Source of the DNA: Sphingomonas sp. So64.6b
GTDB taxonomy: Bacteria; Pseudomonadota; Alphaproteobacteria; Sphingomonadales; Sphingomonadaceae
Direction: 5' to 3'
DNA: 64,000 nt
Assembly: GCF_014171475.1 (NCBI RefSeq)
Contig: NZ_CP048817.1
Location: forward strand, 3,038,001 to 3,102,000
Part shown: one piece after another, positions 1 through 8,825 of the stretch
Layout: each line of letters begins with the position of its first letter
Numbering within the stretch: position 1 is the first letter of the stretch
Notes under the pieces: model-generated
The model's input: only the letters and a program-made list of their open reading frames with translations
The model's database searches: none
What the model was told of the DNA's origin: nothing
Translations under genes and position numbers: made by a program

Positions 1-65
1 GTGTGCGAAAGGACATCGACGATCGCGTTGCCGATCGCGACGACGTCATAAGCTGGGGTGGTCAA
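1..65 (-). CDS. Sugar/adenosine kinase, PfkB family (5' end only)
   Basis: Only the first 21 codons lie in the window; the gene runs off the left edge. Read from a TTG at 65, it gives YDVVAIGNAIVDVLSH, which matches the N-terminal beta strand and AIGNAIVD motif of alphaproteobacterial PfkB-family adenosine kinases. A GGAGA-like ribosome site (complement of 73-77) supports the TTG start. The family phosphorylates adenosine or sugars in the cytoplasm. Family assignment rests on this short stretch, so the exact substrate is uncertain. Confidence 0.6.
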   Translation of the reverse strand, partial: MTTPAYDVVAIGNAIVDVLSH

Positions 66-91
66 AACAAGGTCTCCGGACATGTAAAAAT

Positions 92-180
92 CCGTTCGTC
101 CTGAGCTTGTCGAAGGACCATTCTTCCATTGCCGGGCAGGCAGGAAAGAACGGGGCTTCCACAAGCGCAACCCGAACGGG
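92..180. repeat. Imperfect intergenic palindrome, TTCG/CTTGTCGAA family
   Basis: The left arm begins CCGTTCGTCCTGAGCTTGTC and the right arm ends with AACCCGAACGGG. It is a decayed relative of the copies at 12257-12420 and 46551-46718. It lies between the divergent kinase and EI24 genes. Confidence 0.6.
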
Positions 181-259
181 AAAGGAATTGCCCTAAATTG
201 CGCGTCGCATTGGCGCAACCGCCGTTGACGTACCCCGCATCTCGACGCACCAAGCACGG

Positions 260-958
260 ATGATCCGCGCCTTCTTCCTGTCGGTCGGCCAACTCGGCGA
301 CAAGCGCATCATTCTGGTGTTCCTGAAATCGCTCGCGCTGACCGGCGTCATCCTCGCAGCGATCGGCGCGGGATTATGGTTCGGCGCGCAATCCTTGTTC
401 ACCTGGTTCGGCGCCAGCACGAGCGCGGCGGGACTGGCCGGGCTGGCCGCGGCGATCGGCGCGGTGCTTGCCGCCTGGCTGCTGTTCCGCGCCATCGCCA
501 TCGCGGTGATCGGCATCTTCGCCGACGAAGTGGTGCTGGCGGTCGAGCAGAAACATTATCCGCAGGCACTGGCGCAAGCGAAGGACGTACCGCTTGGCCG
601 GTCGATCGCGATGGGGCTCGGCTCGGCCGGGCGCACCCTGCTCTACAATGCGATCCTGTCGCCCGCCTATCTGTTGCTGATCGTTACCGGCGTGGGCACG
701 CCGATCCTGTTCTTCGCGGTCAATGGCTGGCTGCTCGGCCGCGATCTCGGCGATATGGTCGCGGCGCGGCACATGCCGGCCGAGGCGATGAAGGAGTGGC
801 GCGGATCGACCTGGGCGAGCCGTTATGCGCTCGGCCTGATCGGCACCGCCGTGTTCGTCGTGCCGATCGTCGCGATCCTCGCGCCGATCATCGGCGCGGC
901 AATGGCCACGCACTGGTTCCACGGGCGCGTGGGGTTTCACCAAGGACGTAAGACATGA
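260..958 (+). CDS. EI24 domain-containing inner-membrane protein (CysZ-like)
   Basis: A 232-residue polytopic membrane protein with hydrophobic segments near residues 25-48, 55-82, 130-160 and 195-222. The arrangement and the LLYNAILSPAYLLL stretch fit the EI24/CysZ family of small membrane proteins; CysZ proper moves sulfate, but most alphaproteobacterial members have no assigned substrate. The stop codon overlaps the start of the next gene (ATGA at 955-958), so the two are co-translated. The family call is made by eye from the topology and motifs. Confidence 0.7.
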   Translation: MIRAFFLSVGQLGDKRIILVFLKSLALTGVILAAIGAGLWFGAQSLFTWFGASTSAAGLAGLAAAIGAVLAAWLLFRAIAIAVIGIFADEVVLAVEQKHYPQALAQAKDVPLGRSIAMGLGSAGRTLLYNAILSPAYLLLIVTGVGTPILFFAVNGWLLGRDLGDMVAARHMPAEAMKEWRGSTWASRYALGLIGTAVFVVPIVAILAPIIGAAMATHWFHGRVGFHQGRKT

Positions 959-1329
959 AGAAATTGCTGATTGCCGGCGTGCCGGGCCTGCTGCTCGCGG
1001 GCTGCGCGACCACTGGCACCCCCGCTCCAGTGCATGTTCGCCCGCCATTCGTGCCGATCCCGGCCAACACCGTCGGCCTGGAACGCGTGATCGGCCAGAA
1101 TGCCCGCGGCCTGGTCGCGATGTTCGGTCGACCCGGCGCCGATATGCTGGAGGGCGATGCGCGCAAGCTGCAATTCCAAAGCGGGACCTGCGTGCTCGAC
1201 GCCTATCTCTATCCCAAGGGCAAGGCGGAACCGGTGGTCACCTATATCGACGCACGGCAAAGCGACGGCAGTCCGGTCGACCGCGCGAGTTGCGTGGCGG
1301 CGCTGTCGATGAAGGCGCAGGGGAAGTAA
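955..1329 (+). CDS. Small lipoprotein
   Basis: A 124-residue protein with a clear lipoprotein signal: MKK, a hydrophobic core and LLLAGC with the lipidated Cys at 17. After a Pro-rich linker comes a small domain (VIGQNARGLVAMFGRP, then FQSGTCVLDAYLYP) resembling the SmpA/BamE-type fold seen in many outer-membrane lipoproteins. It overlaps the upstream EI24 gene by four bases and probably works with or near it in the envelope. No specific function can be assigned. Confidence 0.75.
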   Translation: MKKLLIAGVPGLLLAGCATTGTPAPVHVRPPFVPIPANTVGLERVIGQNARGLVAMFGRPGADMLEGDARKLQFQSGTCVLDAYLYPKGKAEPVVTYIDARQSDGSPVDRASCVAALSMKAQGK

Positions 1330-1393
1330 GCGCGGCGGGCGGGGTTAGGCGGTTATGGGGGCGGCAACCATCACGCCGATAGGCTATCGGTAG

Positions 1394-1678
1394 TCAACTG
1401 CCGTTCGCTAGCGGGTCTTTATCAGGCGCGCTACCGTTCTGCAAAACCGTCCAGACGGCATCGCGCCAATCTGCCCAGAGAGCCCGATCTATTGGCTCAC
1501 CTTGCGGAGCGCTACCGTCCGATCCGTGCGTGCGATTAGTCGAACTAAGGATATTCGCGATATTATCCTCTGAACGCCCGCCCACTTCCCACCAGACCTC
1601 CAAGAAGCGCCGCATTGCGTCAAACGCCGCGAGTTCGTCCATGGTGCGGAGTGGCGGCGTGCCGGTCCAATCAGTCAT
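1394..1678 (-). CDS. Hypothetical protein
   Basis: A 94-residue soluble protein, acidic and rich in Trp (FLEVWWEVGG, ALWADWRDAVW). I chose the ATG at 1678 because the peptide starting MTDWTGTPPL has normal composition, while the 36 codons upstream look like untranslated sequence. It stands alone between two plus-strand genes. No family was recognised; the size and acidity would fit an immunity or regulatory protein, but nothing in the sequence shows that. Confidence 0.45.
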   Translation of the reverse strand: MTDWTGTPPLRTMDELAAFDAMRRFLEVWWEVGGRSEDNIANILSSTNRTHGSDGSAPQGEPIDRALWADWRDAVWTVLQNGSAPDKDPLANGS

Positions 1679-1868
1679 ACTGGATATTGTAAACCGGGTG
1701 GCAATGTCCGCAAGTGGGTCGATTGCCGACAGGCGGCTATTTCGCCCGAGATTTGTCGATCTGCCTTTAGAGCAGTCAGTCGCCATGATGACACGCTATA
1801 TCGAAGGCGCAAATGGTTGCCCGCTCCGTTCATTTTGCGGTCAGGTTTATCCGGCGTATAAGCGAGGG

Positions 1869-2279
1869 ATGACCCGTTTAACGCCCCCGCTCTTTCGTGC
1901 CTTCCCGATCGCGCTTGTCCTTGTCGCGGGAGTTTCCTGCTGGTCGACGGCGTCGTTGGCGCAATCGACACCGGCACCGGCGACGACAGAGCCCGCTCCC
2001 CCCTCGACCGGCGATACGATTCGCCTGACCGACGAGCAGCGCTGGGCGATCCTGAACAGCAACACCGAGGAAAGCGCCGCTGCTGCTCGCGGTGAAATGG
2101 TGGGATCGGAACGCGCCGGACGGGGCATCCATGGCGAAATGGGCGTCATGATCGGCACGCATGGCACGCGCAGCGTCTATGGCACGGCGGAGATTCCCCT
2201 TGGCGATAGCGCGGCGGCCACAGTGTCGTTCGAAAGCAGCCGCTTCGGATATCCGGCTCGGAAACCGAACTCGCGATAA
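1869..2279 (+). CDS. Secreted hypothetical protein
   Basis: A 136-residue protein with a Sec signal peptide ending at about SLA-QS (residue 31), followed by a Pro/Thr/Ala-rich linker and a small domain. The IHGEMGVMIGTHGTRSVYG stretch, alternating with GTAEIPLGDSAAATVSFE, suggests a beta-rich periplasmic or outer-membrane-associated domain. The reading frame extends upstream to 1530, but the ATG at 1869 places the signal sequence at the N-terminus. Function unknown. Confidence 0.65.
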   Translation: MTRLTPPLFRAFPIALVLVAGVSCWSTASLAQSTPAPATTEPAPPSTGDTIRLTDEQRWAILNSNTEESAAAARGEMVGSERAGRGIHGEMGVMIGTHGTRSVYGTAEIPLGDSAAATVSFESSRFGYPARKPNSR

Positions 2280-2436
2280 TATCTCGATTACCGGCCATAC
2301 CGTGCCGGGTGCATCACTCGACATCCTGCCGTCCTGAAGGCTCGCTCGTCCGCGAGCGGCGAAATGGTCGAAAGCGGATGCCGTCACGCGACGGTTCAAG
2401 CCAGAGCGCTTATGGGTTGAACGGAATTACCTCTTT

Positions 2437-2513
2437 CCGTTCGTTTCGAGCGAAGTCGAGAAACCTCGCACAGCGCTCATGGTCTGTTTCTCGACTTCGC
2501 TCGAAACGAACGG
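2437..2513. repeat. Intergenic palindrome with perfect 28-bp arms
   Basis: The arms at 2437-2464 and 2486-2513 are exact reverse complements. Each contains TTTCGAGCGAAGTCGAGAAA or its complement, around a 21-nt loop. It lies 3' of queG and could act as a bidirectional transcription end for the two convergent genes. Confidence 0.85.
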
Positions 2514-2543
2514 GGAATGAGCTGAACCCAAAAGCGTCTGGGA

Positions 2544-3728
2544 TCACACCCACTCAGCCACGACGTTCTCATCAGCCTCGGCAACGAGCCGCTCGTGCCG
2601 CTCAGCCATCCAGTGCGCCTGATCCAACCGCGAGAGCGCCCAGACCGCCGCGCCGCGCACCACTGCCGCCGGATCATCCAGCAACCCGGCCACCATGCCG
2701 ACCAGCTCGGCCTTCCCGCTATTGCCGGCCGCGATCAGTGCGTTGCGCACCATCCGGTCGCGCCCGATGCGCTTGATCGGCGAGCCCGCAAACACCTGGC
2801 GGAACCCCGCATCGTCGAGTGCCAGCAAGTCGGCGAGATAGGTCACCGCCAGTTCGGCGCGCGGCGCGAACGCCATGTTGGCATGGGCGGCCTCGGCGAA
2901 CTTGTTCCACGGGCACACCGCCAGGCAATCGTCGCAACCATAGATGCGGTTGCCAATCGCGGCGCGAAATTCGAGCGGGATCGGTCCGGCATGTTCGATC
3001 GTCAGATAGGAGATGCAGCGCCGCGCATCCAACCGGTACGGCGCGGGGAACGCATTGGTCGGGCAGGCTTGCTGGCACGCGTCGCACGACCCGCACGTAT
3101 CGCTGCCGCCACGATCGGTGGCGAGATCGGCGGTGGTGTAGATCGCGCCGAGGAACAGCCAGCTGCCATGGTCGCGGCTGACCAGATTGGTGTGCTTGCC
3201 TTGCCAGCCCAGCCCGGCCGCCTCGGCCAGCGGCTTTTCCATCACCGGCGCGGTGTCGACGAACACCTTGACGTCCGCGCCCTCGAGCTCGCCGACCAGC
3301 CAGCGCGCCAGCGCCTTCAGCGCGCGCTTCACCACATCGTGATAATCCTGCCCTTGCGCGTAAATCGAGATGCGCCCGACATCGCCTTCCCCCGCCAGCG
3401 CGAGCGGATCGCTTGCCGGCGCATAACTCATGCCGAGCGCGATCACGCTCTTCACCTCGGGCCATAAAGCGGCGGGGCTTTCGCGATGATGCGCGCGTGC
3501 CTCCATCCAGATCATCTCGCCATGCGCGCCCTCGGCGAGCCATTGGCGCAACCGCTCGGCAGTGCGCGGCGCGGCATCGGCACGCGCGACGCCGCATGCG
3601 GCAAAACCGAATTCGGCCGCCTTCGCCTTCAGGCGATCGGTGAACTGCCCATCCGCCGCCGGGCGATTCGTGAATTGCCCGTTCGCCGTCAGGCGATTCT
3701 TGATTTGCTTGTCTTCGCGCACTCGCAC
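2544..3728 (-). CDS. queG: Epoxyqueuosine reductase QueG
   Basis: A cobalamin-dependent iron-sulfur enzyme that reduces epoxyqueuosine to queuosine in the wobble position of tRNA. Two 4Fe-4S ligand motifs are visible, [12 protein letters not shown] at 212-223 and CDDCLAVCP at 265-273, as are the conserved VDTAPVMEK segment containing the acid Asp158 and a C-terminal HEAT-like region ([13 protein letters not shown]). The length, 394 residues, exceeds the usual 350-380 because the N-terminus carries an odd repeat, (N/D)GQFT(N/D)R, encoded by near-identical 30-nt units. The next in-frame start would be inside the fold, so 3728 is kept. Confidence 0.93.
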   Translation of the reverse strand: MRVREDKQIKNRLTANGQFTNRPAADGQFTDRLKAKAAEFGFAACGVARADAAPRTAERLRQWLAEGAHGEMIWMEARAHHRESPAALWPEVKSVIALGMSYAPASDPLALAGEGDVGRISIYAQGQDYHDVVKRALKALARWLVGELEGADVKVFVDTAPVMEKPLAEAAGLGWQGKHTNLVSRDHGSWLFLGAIYTTADLATDRGGSDTCGSCDACQQACPTNAFPAPYRLDARRCISYLTIEHAGPIPLEFRAAIGNRIYGCDDCLAVCPWNKFAEAAHANMAFAPRAELAVTYLADLLALDDAGFRQVFAGSPIKRIGRDRMVRNALIAAGNSGKAELVGMVAGLLDDPAAVVRGAAVWALSRLDQAHWMAERHERLVAEADENVVAEWV

Positions 3729-3763
3729 CCGCTACCACGGCCGGGCAAGGATCGTTACCCTCC

Positions 3764-3895
3764 CCCGTTCGTATTGAGCGACGTCGAGCCACCGGTTGCA
3801 CGGGGTTCCGCACGAGCCATTCGACGGGAAGAGTTAATCCTCGCTCGATAAGAATTCTCGACTTCGTCTAATCCCGGGCTCGAACCGAACGGAAT
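3764..3895. repeat. Decayed intergenic palindrome
   Basis: The left end reads CCGTTCGTATTGAGCGACGTC and the right end TCGAACCGAACGG, a degenerate relative of the 2437-2513 palindrome. The right end runs into the GAGG ribosome site of the ABC transporter gene. Confidence 0.5.
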
Positions 3896-3903
3896 GAGGT
3901 AGC

Positions 3904-4854
3904 GTGACGACCGACAAGAGCCTCGCGATCAGCGCGACCGGGCTGATCAAGAATTTCGGTGGCCGCCGCGTGGTCGATGGGATCGATATCGCGGTCCCGC
4001 GCGGCGTGATCTACGGCGTGCTCGGCCCCAATGGCGCGGGCAAGACGACGACCTTGCGGATGCTGCTCGGCATCATCGAGCCCGATGGCGGCAGCCGCAG
4101 CCTGCTCGGCCATGATCGCCCGCGCGAGGCAAGCGATCAGGTCGGCTATCTGCCAGAGGAACGCGGCCTGTACCCGGCGATGAAGGCCAAGGACGCGATC
4201 GCCTTTCTCGGCGCGTTGCGTGGCCTCGACCGCAAGACCGGCCGCAAGCGCGCGGTCGCGCTGCTCGAAGCGGCGGGCCTCGGCCATGCGATCGACACCA
4301 AGATCCGCAAACTGTCCAAGGGCATGGCGCAGCTCGTCCAGCTGCTCGGCTCGGTCGTGCATCAACCCGAACTGCTGGTGCTCGACGAACCCTTTTCCGG
4401 GCTCGATCCGGTCAATCAGGAACGGCTCGAAGCCCTGATCCTCGCCGAACGCGACCGCGGCGCGACGATCCTCTTCTCGACTCATGTCATGGCCCATGCC
4501 GAGCGGCTGTGCGACCGGCTGGCGATCATCGCCGGCGGCAAGCGCCGCTTCGAGGGCACTGTCAACGAAGCGCGCGGCACCTTGCCGATGCAAGCGCATT
4601 ACGTGCCCCATCATGACGGAGACGGCATCGCCGCGCTGCTTCCCGTCGACGCGTCGCGCGACAGCGACGGGTGGCGCTTCACCGTGCCGAACGAGGGAAT
4701 CGAGGCGTTGCTGGTCAAACTGATCGATGCCGGGTTCGGCATTTCCGGCCTGTCGATCGAACGGCCAAGCCTGCACGACGCGTTCGTGCGCATCGTCGGT
4801 CCGGACGCGTTGAACGACCAGCCCGACCGCGAAACGCAGGAGCAGGCGGCATGA
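3904..4854 (+). CDS. ABC transporter ATP-binding protein (NatA-like)
   Basis: A 316-residue ATPase with Walker A GPNGAGKTT (41-49), signature KLSKGMAQLVQL (137-148), Walker B LLVLDEP (157-163) and a C-terminal DUF4162-like tail, as in the NatA/CcmA export group. It powers the permease encoded directly downstream, with which it shares an ATGA overlap. The start is a GTG four bases after GAGG (3896-3899). The NatAB type was described as a sodium exporter; the substrate here is unknown. Confidence 0.9.
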   Translation: MTTDKSLAISATGLIKNFGGRRVVDGIDIAVPRGVIYGVLGPNGAGKTTTLRMLLGIIEPDGGSRSLLGHDRPREASDQVGYLPEERGLYPAMKAKDAIAFLGALRGLDRKTGRKRAVALLEAAGLGHAIDTKIRKLSKGMAQLVQLLGSVVHQPELLVLDEPFSGLDPVNQERLEALILAERDRGATILFSTHVMAHAERLCDRLAIIAGGKRRFEGTVNEARGTLPMQAHYVPHHDGDGIAALLPVDASRDSDGWRFTVPNEGIEALLVKLIDAGFGISGLSIERPSLHDAFVRIVGPDALNDQPDRETQEQAA

Positions 4855-6095
4855 GCAGCCCCCGTATCGGCAATACGCGCCGCCTGATCCGCCAGACCAT
4901 GACGATCGCACGGCGCGATTTCATCGCCACGGTATTCACCCCGACTTTCCTGATCTTCCTGTTCGCGCCGCTGATCATGGGGTCGTTCGGCGCGATCGGC
5001 GGCCTCGGCGCGATGAGCGTCGCGCAAGGGAGCGAGAGCAAGAACCGGATCATCGCGATCGCCGCACCGGATCAGGGGATGGTGATCACCGATCTCGACC
5101 AGCGGCTGCGGCGGATTTTCCGCACATCCGAAAGACCGCCCGAACTGATGGTCGAAACGCCCTCGACCGATCCGGCGGCGCAGGCCCGCGCGCTGTTCGA
5201 AACGAAGGAATTCGATGCCAAGGCAGTACTTTACGGCCCGCTCGACAAGCCGGTAATCCTGTATGGCGCAGACGGTCCGCGCTCTGCGGATTACCTCGCC
5301 CAACTGGCCGAGGATACCTTGCGCGCCGCGCGCAGCGGCGGCACCGCCCCGCTCAGCACGCCGACCAAGACCGCGATGGTGCGCGCGCGCGCCTCGCTCG
5401 GCGGACAGAATCAGGCCGCATTCTTCACCGTGTTCGGCATCTTCTTCCTGACGCTGCTGCTCGCCGGCCAGGCGGTCGGCACAATGGCCGAGGAACGCAG
5501 CAACAAGGTAATCGAAGTGCTCGCCGCCGCGGTGCCGCTCGAATCGGTTTTCCTCGGCAAATTGCTTGGCATGTTCGGCGTCGCGATCCTGTTCGTCGCC
5601 TTTTGGGGGACATTGGTCAGCCAGATCAGCGCGATCGCGCCCGGACTTGCCGGCGCGATCCAGGAAATCGGCCCGGCGGTCGGCATGCCGGTCTATGTCA
5701 TCCTGTTCTTCGCCTATTTCACCATGGCCTATATGCTGCTCGGTGCGGTGTTCCTCAGCGTCGGCGCCCAGGCTTCGACGATGCGCGAAATCCAGATGTT
5801 GTCGCTGCCGATCACCATCGTGCAGGTCGCGATGTTCGGGCTGGCGGCGACCGCGGCATCCCGCCCGGGCACCCCGCTCGCCACCTTCGCCGAGATATTC
5901 CCGCTCTCCTCGCCCTTCGCGATGGCGGCGCGCGCGGCCAACCAGCCGGAGATCTGGCCACACATCGCCGCCTTGCTGTGGCAGGCCTTGTGGGTCGCGA
6001 TCGTCATCACGATCGGCGCCCGCGCCTTCCGCCGCGGCGTGCTGCAATCGGGCAGCGGCAAGATGAACCTCAAGGCCATGTTCCGGCGAGGGTGA
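4851..6095 (+). CDS. ABC transporter permease (NatB-like, ABC-2 family)
   Basis: A 414-residue permease with one N-terminal membrane helix (about 32-58), a large extracytoplasmic domain (about 60-190) and a cluster of five or six helices in the C-terminal half. This is the usual topology of NatB/YhaP-type ABC-2 exporters. The motif EERSNKVIEVL before the second helix is characteristic. The ATG at 4851 overlaps the ATPase stop codon and is preferred over longer in-frame starts within the ATPase gene. Together with the ATPase it forms a complete exporter. Confidence 0.9.
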   Translation: MSSPRIGNTRRLIRQTMTIARRDFIATVFTPTFLIFLFAPLIMGSFGAIGGLGAMSVAQGSESKNRIIAIAAPDQGMVITDLDQRLRRIFRTSERPPELMVETPSTDPAAQARALFETKEFDAKAVLYGPLDKPVILYGADGPRSADYLAQLAEDTLRAARSGGTAPLSTPTKTAMVRARASLGGQNQAAFFTVFGIFFLTLLLAGQAVGTMAEERSNKVIEVLAAAVPLESVFLGKLLGMFGVAILFVAFWGTLVSQISAIAPGLAGAIQEIGPAVGMPVYVILFFAYFTMAYMLLGAVFLSVGAQASTMREIQMLSLPITIVQVAMFGLAATAASRPGTPLATFAEIFPLSSPFAMAARAANQPEIWPHIAALLWQALWVAIVITIGARAFRRGVLQSGSGKMNLKAMFRRG

Positions 6096-6100
6096 GTTTC

Positions 6101-6232
6101 CCTCTCCCATCGGGAGTGCAGCTGGAGGGAGCGCGAAGCGCGGAAGGGTGAGGGTGAGCCTGTCGCGACTCGTCACCCTCACCCTCCCACCGCTGCGCGG
6201 CGGGCCCCTCCCTCTCCCGATGGGAGAGGGTT
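6101..6232. repeat. CCCTCTCCC-type intergenic inverted repeat
   Basis: Nested palindromes: AGGGTGAGGGTGA (6145-6157) pairs with its complement at 6173-6185, and the outer arms contain CCCTCTCCC with GGGAGAGGG. The same family recurs at 7592-7757, 19556-19713, 32139-32265 and 33070-33229, always between genes. Confidence 0.85.
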
Positions 6233-6299
6233 TTCGAGCGGGCGCCGCCTATCCCTCTCCCCCCACCGCAAAAGGTTGCAAAACGCTATCGAATACTAT

Positions 6300-6313
6300 T
6301 GACAGCCTTGTCA
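6300..6313. promoter_or_regulatory. Palindromic operator candidate upstream of the P450 gene
   Basis: TGACAGCCTTGTCA is an inverted repeat with five-base arms, TGACA-N4-TGTCA, 32 bases upstream of the P450 start; the first arm overlaps a TTGACA that could be a -35 box. The arrangement fits a TetR-type repressor site, but no regulator gene lies nearby. Confidence 0.45.
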
Positions 6314-6344
6314 GTTAGCGCTCTTCTCCGACCAAAGGAGAGCG

Positions 6345-7589
6345 ATGATGGCCACGCTAGCGAGCGAACAATTGGCACCCCAGGCGGTCGATCCGCTCGA
6401 TGTGAGCCGCCCCGAGCTTTACCGCGACGACACCTGGCATGAACCCTTTCGCCGGCTGCGCGCCGAATCGCCAGTACATAAGGTCGAGCATAGCGACTTC
6501 GGTCCGTTCTGGGCGGTGTCGACCTACAAGCCGATCGTCGAGGTCGAATCGCTCCCCGATATTTATTCCTCGCAGGCCGGCGGCATCACCATCGCCGATT
6601 TCATCGAAGGCCGCGACGATGTGCGCATGCCGATGTTCATCGCGATGGACCGGCCCAAGCATACCGGCCAGCGCCGCACCGTCGCCCCCGCCTTCACGCC
6701 GAGCGAGATGGTGCGGATGAGCGATAATATCCGGACCCGCACCGCGGAGATTCTCGATACGCTGCCATGGGGCGAAGAATTCGACTGGGTCGATACCGTG
6801 TCGATCGAGCTGACCACGCAAATGCTCGCGATCCTGTTCGATTTTCCATGGGAGGATCGCCGCAAGCTGACCTTCTGGTCCGACTGGGCGGGCGATATCG
6901 AGCTGGTCAAGACCGAGGAACTGCGCCTGCAACGGCTGCAATATATGTATGAGTGCGGCGGTTATTTCCAGAAACTGTGGGACAGCAAGCTCGGCAAGCC
7001 GCCGACGCCCGACCTGATCTCGATGATGATGCATAGCGACGCGATGCGCGAAATGGATCAGATGGAATTTCTCGGCAATCTCATCCTGCTGATCGTCGGC
7101 GGCAACGACACCACGCGCAATTCGATGACCGCCGCGGCGTATGGCCTCGACCTGTTTCCCGACCAGCGCGAAAAGCTGGAGGGCGATCCGTCGCTGATCC
7201 ACAACACGGTCCAGGAAATCATCCGCTGGCAGACGCCGCTCGCCCATATGCGCCGCACCGCGACGCAGGACACGGTGCTGGAAGGGCAGCAGATCAAGGA
7301 GGGCGACAAGGTCGCGCTCTGGTATCTCTCGGCCAATCGCGACGAGAGCGTGTTCGAAAATGCCGACAAGATCCTGGTCGACCGCCCCAATGCGCGGCGC
7401 CACCTCGCCTTCGGGCACGGCATTCACCGCTGCGTCGGCGCGCGCCTGGCGGAATTGCAGATCGCAACGCTGCTGGAGGAGATGGCCAAGCGCCGCATGC
7501 GGGTGAATGTGGTGGGTGAGCCGGAGCGGGTCGCGGCGTGCTTCGTGCACGGGTATCGGAAATTGCCGGTGCAGATCAGCAAATACTGA
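6345..7589 (+). CDS. Cytochrome P450, CYP153 alkane/fatty-acid omega-hydroxylase type
   Basis: A 414-residue soluble P450. It shows the I-helix oxygen-binding motif GGNDTTRN (near residue 250), the K-helix EIIR, and the heme loop HLAFGHGIHRCVG with the thiolate Cys at 363. The surrounding LISMMMHSDAMREM, MRRTATQDT and VVGEPERV segments resemble CYP153 terminal alkane hydroxylases, which need a ferredoxin and a reductase. Neither partner is encoded nearby. AAGGAG at 6335-6340 precedes tandem ATG codons at 6345 and 6348. The enzyme would oxidise medium-chain alkanes or fatty acids at the end carbon. Confidence 0.9.
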   Translation: MMATLASEQLAPQAVDPLDVSRPELYRDDTWHEPFRRLRAESPVHKVEHSDFGPFWAVSTYKPIVEVESLPDIYSSQAGGITIADFIEGRDDVRMPMFIAMDRPKHTGQRRTVAPAFTPSEMVRMSDNIRTRTAEILDTLPWGEEFDWVDTVSIELTTQMLAILFDFPWEDRRKLTFWSDWAGDIELVKTEELRLQRLQYMYECGGYFQKLWDSKLGKPPTPDLISMMMHSDAMREMDQMEFLGNLILLIVGGNDTTRNSMTAAAYGLDLFPDQREKLEGDPSLIHNTVQEIIRWQTPLAHMRRTATQDTVLEGQQIKEGDKVALWYLSANRDESVFENADKILVDRPNARRHLAFGHGIHRCVGARLAELQIATLLEEMAKRRMRVNVVGEPERVAACFVHGYRKLPVQISKY

Positions 7590-7591
7590 AC

Positions 7592-7757
7592 CATCTTAAG
7601 CCCCTCCCCTTAAGGGGAGGGGTTAGGGGTGGGGCAGCGTCGCACGGGCTCGATGCCCGTTGCGGCGCTACGGACCTTGAGGAAACGATTCTTTGTGAGC
7701 GCGCAGACGCGCGCACCCACCCCAACCCCTCCCTTGAAAGGGAGGGGCTTAAGGTCG
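7592..7757. repeat. AAGCCCCTCCC-type intergenic inverted repeat
   Basis: The outer arms are TTAAGCCCCTCCC and its complement GGGAGGGGCTTAA. The left half also forms a local hairpin (CCCCTCCCCTTAAGGGGAGGGG). It separates the convergent P450 and 7758-8036 genes. Confidence 0.8.
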
Positions 7758-8036
7758 TTAGTTCGGCTTCAACACTTCCACCGGCACTTCATCCTCGCCC
7801 GAACAATCGCCATTCTCCCGCGCTACGACCGCTGCCGGTTTCTTGCGGCCCATCGTCCAGTTCGCCTGCAGCCGCACGCGCGGGTTGGGTGCGCACCAGA
7901 TCTCACCAGTGTCGTTGATCGCGGTGACCCAGATCAGATTATGCTCCTGCCCATAATCGATCACAGCAAAGGCGAACCCTGCGCCCTTGTCGAGCACATG
8001 GACGGGCAATGGTGGGTCAAGTTGTTGAAAAGACAT
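7758..8036 (-). CDS. Conserved-looking hypothetical protein
   Basis: A 92-residue soluble protein with a mixed alpha/beta pattern (PVHVLDKGAGFAFAVIDYG, then HNLIWVTAINDTGEIWCAPNP). The GGAG eight bases before the ATG supports the start. It is monocistronic and divergent from msrB. The QANWTMGR segment and acidic tail are not diagnostic of any family I recognise. The codon composition matches neighbouring core genes, so it is probably native. Confidence 0.6.
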   Translation of the reverse strand: MSFQQLDPPLPVHVLDKGAGFAFAVIDYGQEHNLIWVTAINDTGEIWCAPNPRVRLQANWTMGRKKPAAVVARENGDCSGEDEVPVEVLKPN

Positions 8037-8156
8037 GATGTCGCTCCGGTTTCACACGCTAAGCGCGCGGAACGGAACAGAGTTCCCGATGACCTGCATC
8101 TCGCGAGCGGAGACGGTCGTAACTATATCCCTGTTTGAGAACGGAACGAGGATCCT

Positions 8157-8651
8157 ATGACCCACAACCGACGCGCCTTCCTGACTCTGGCCGGTGGCAG
8201 CGCCGCCGCCCTCGCGCTGTTCGGCTGCCATGGCGCGACCGCCGGCGCGCCCGAAGCGTTCACCTATAAACTCACCGATGCGCAGTGGAAGGCAAAGCTA
8301 TCCCCCGCCGCCTATCAGACATTACGCCATGAGAGCACCGAGCAGCCCGGATCGAGCCCGCTTAACAAGGAGCATCGCCCCGGTATCTTTTCCTGCGCCG
8401 GCTGCGCGCTGCCGCTTTATTCGTCGAAGACCAAGTTCGACAGCGGCACCGGCTGGCCGAGCTTCTGGGCGCCGCTCGCCAATGCCGTGCGCACGCGGAA
8501 CGACAGCACGCTCGGCTTCAGCCGGACCGAAGTCCATTGCCGGCAGTGCGGCGGGCATCTTGGCCATGTGTTCGATGATGGGCCGAAGCCAACCGGCAAG
8601 CGCTATTGCATGAACGGTGTGGCGATGACGTTCCAGGCGGGCAAGGCGTAA
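8157..8651 (+). CDS. msrB: Peptide-methionine (R)-S-oxide reductase, exported
   Basis: Reduces methionine-R-sulfoxide in damaged proteins. The MsrB fold is clear: two zinc CxxC pairs (CAGC and CRQC), GTGWPSFW, and the catalytic Cys151 in RYCMNG. The N-terminus carries a twin-arginine signal (NRRAFLTLAGG) and a possible lipobox ending at FGC, so this copy is exported already folded and protects envelope proteins. The length, 164 residues, equals a standard MsrB plus the signal peptide. Confidence 0.93.
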   Translation: MTHNRRAFLTLAGGSAAALALFGCHGATAGAPEAFTYKLTDAQWKAKLSPAAYQTLRHESTEQPGSSPLNKEHRPGIFSCAGCALPLYSSKTKFDSGTGWPSFWAPLANAVRTRNDSTLGFSRTEVHCRQCGGHLGHVFDDGPKPTGKRYCMNGVAMTFQAGKA

Positions 8652-8666
8652 GGCCTAACCACCATC

Positions 8667-8775
8667 GTCATGCTGAACTTGTTTCAGCATCCATGCGCGG
8701 TCATTCGCTCCATGGGTGCCGCTCATTTGGCTACTGACCGCGCATGGATCCTGAAACAAGTTCGGGATGACGGCG
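8667..8775. repeat. Intergenic inverted repeat, GAACTTGTTTCAG family
   Basis: The arms contain TCATGCTGAACTTGTTTCAG and the complement of TGAAACAAGTTCGGGATGA around a 50-nt loop bearing ATGCGCGG. A second copy is at 45922-46032. It lies between the convergent msrB and CHAP genes. Confidence 0.8.
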
Positions 8776-8825
8776 GTATTTGGCTGCTTGAGGTACCCCG
8801 AACCATGTCCGGGGTGACGGGATAA

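Noticed and set aside
6101..6232. A rho-independent terminator after the ABC permease gene
   Set aside because: The hairpins are strong but belong to a dispersed repeat family found also between other genes, and none is followed by a U-run; a terminator role is possible but not shown.
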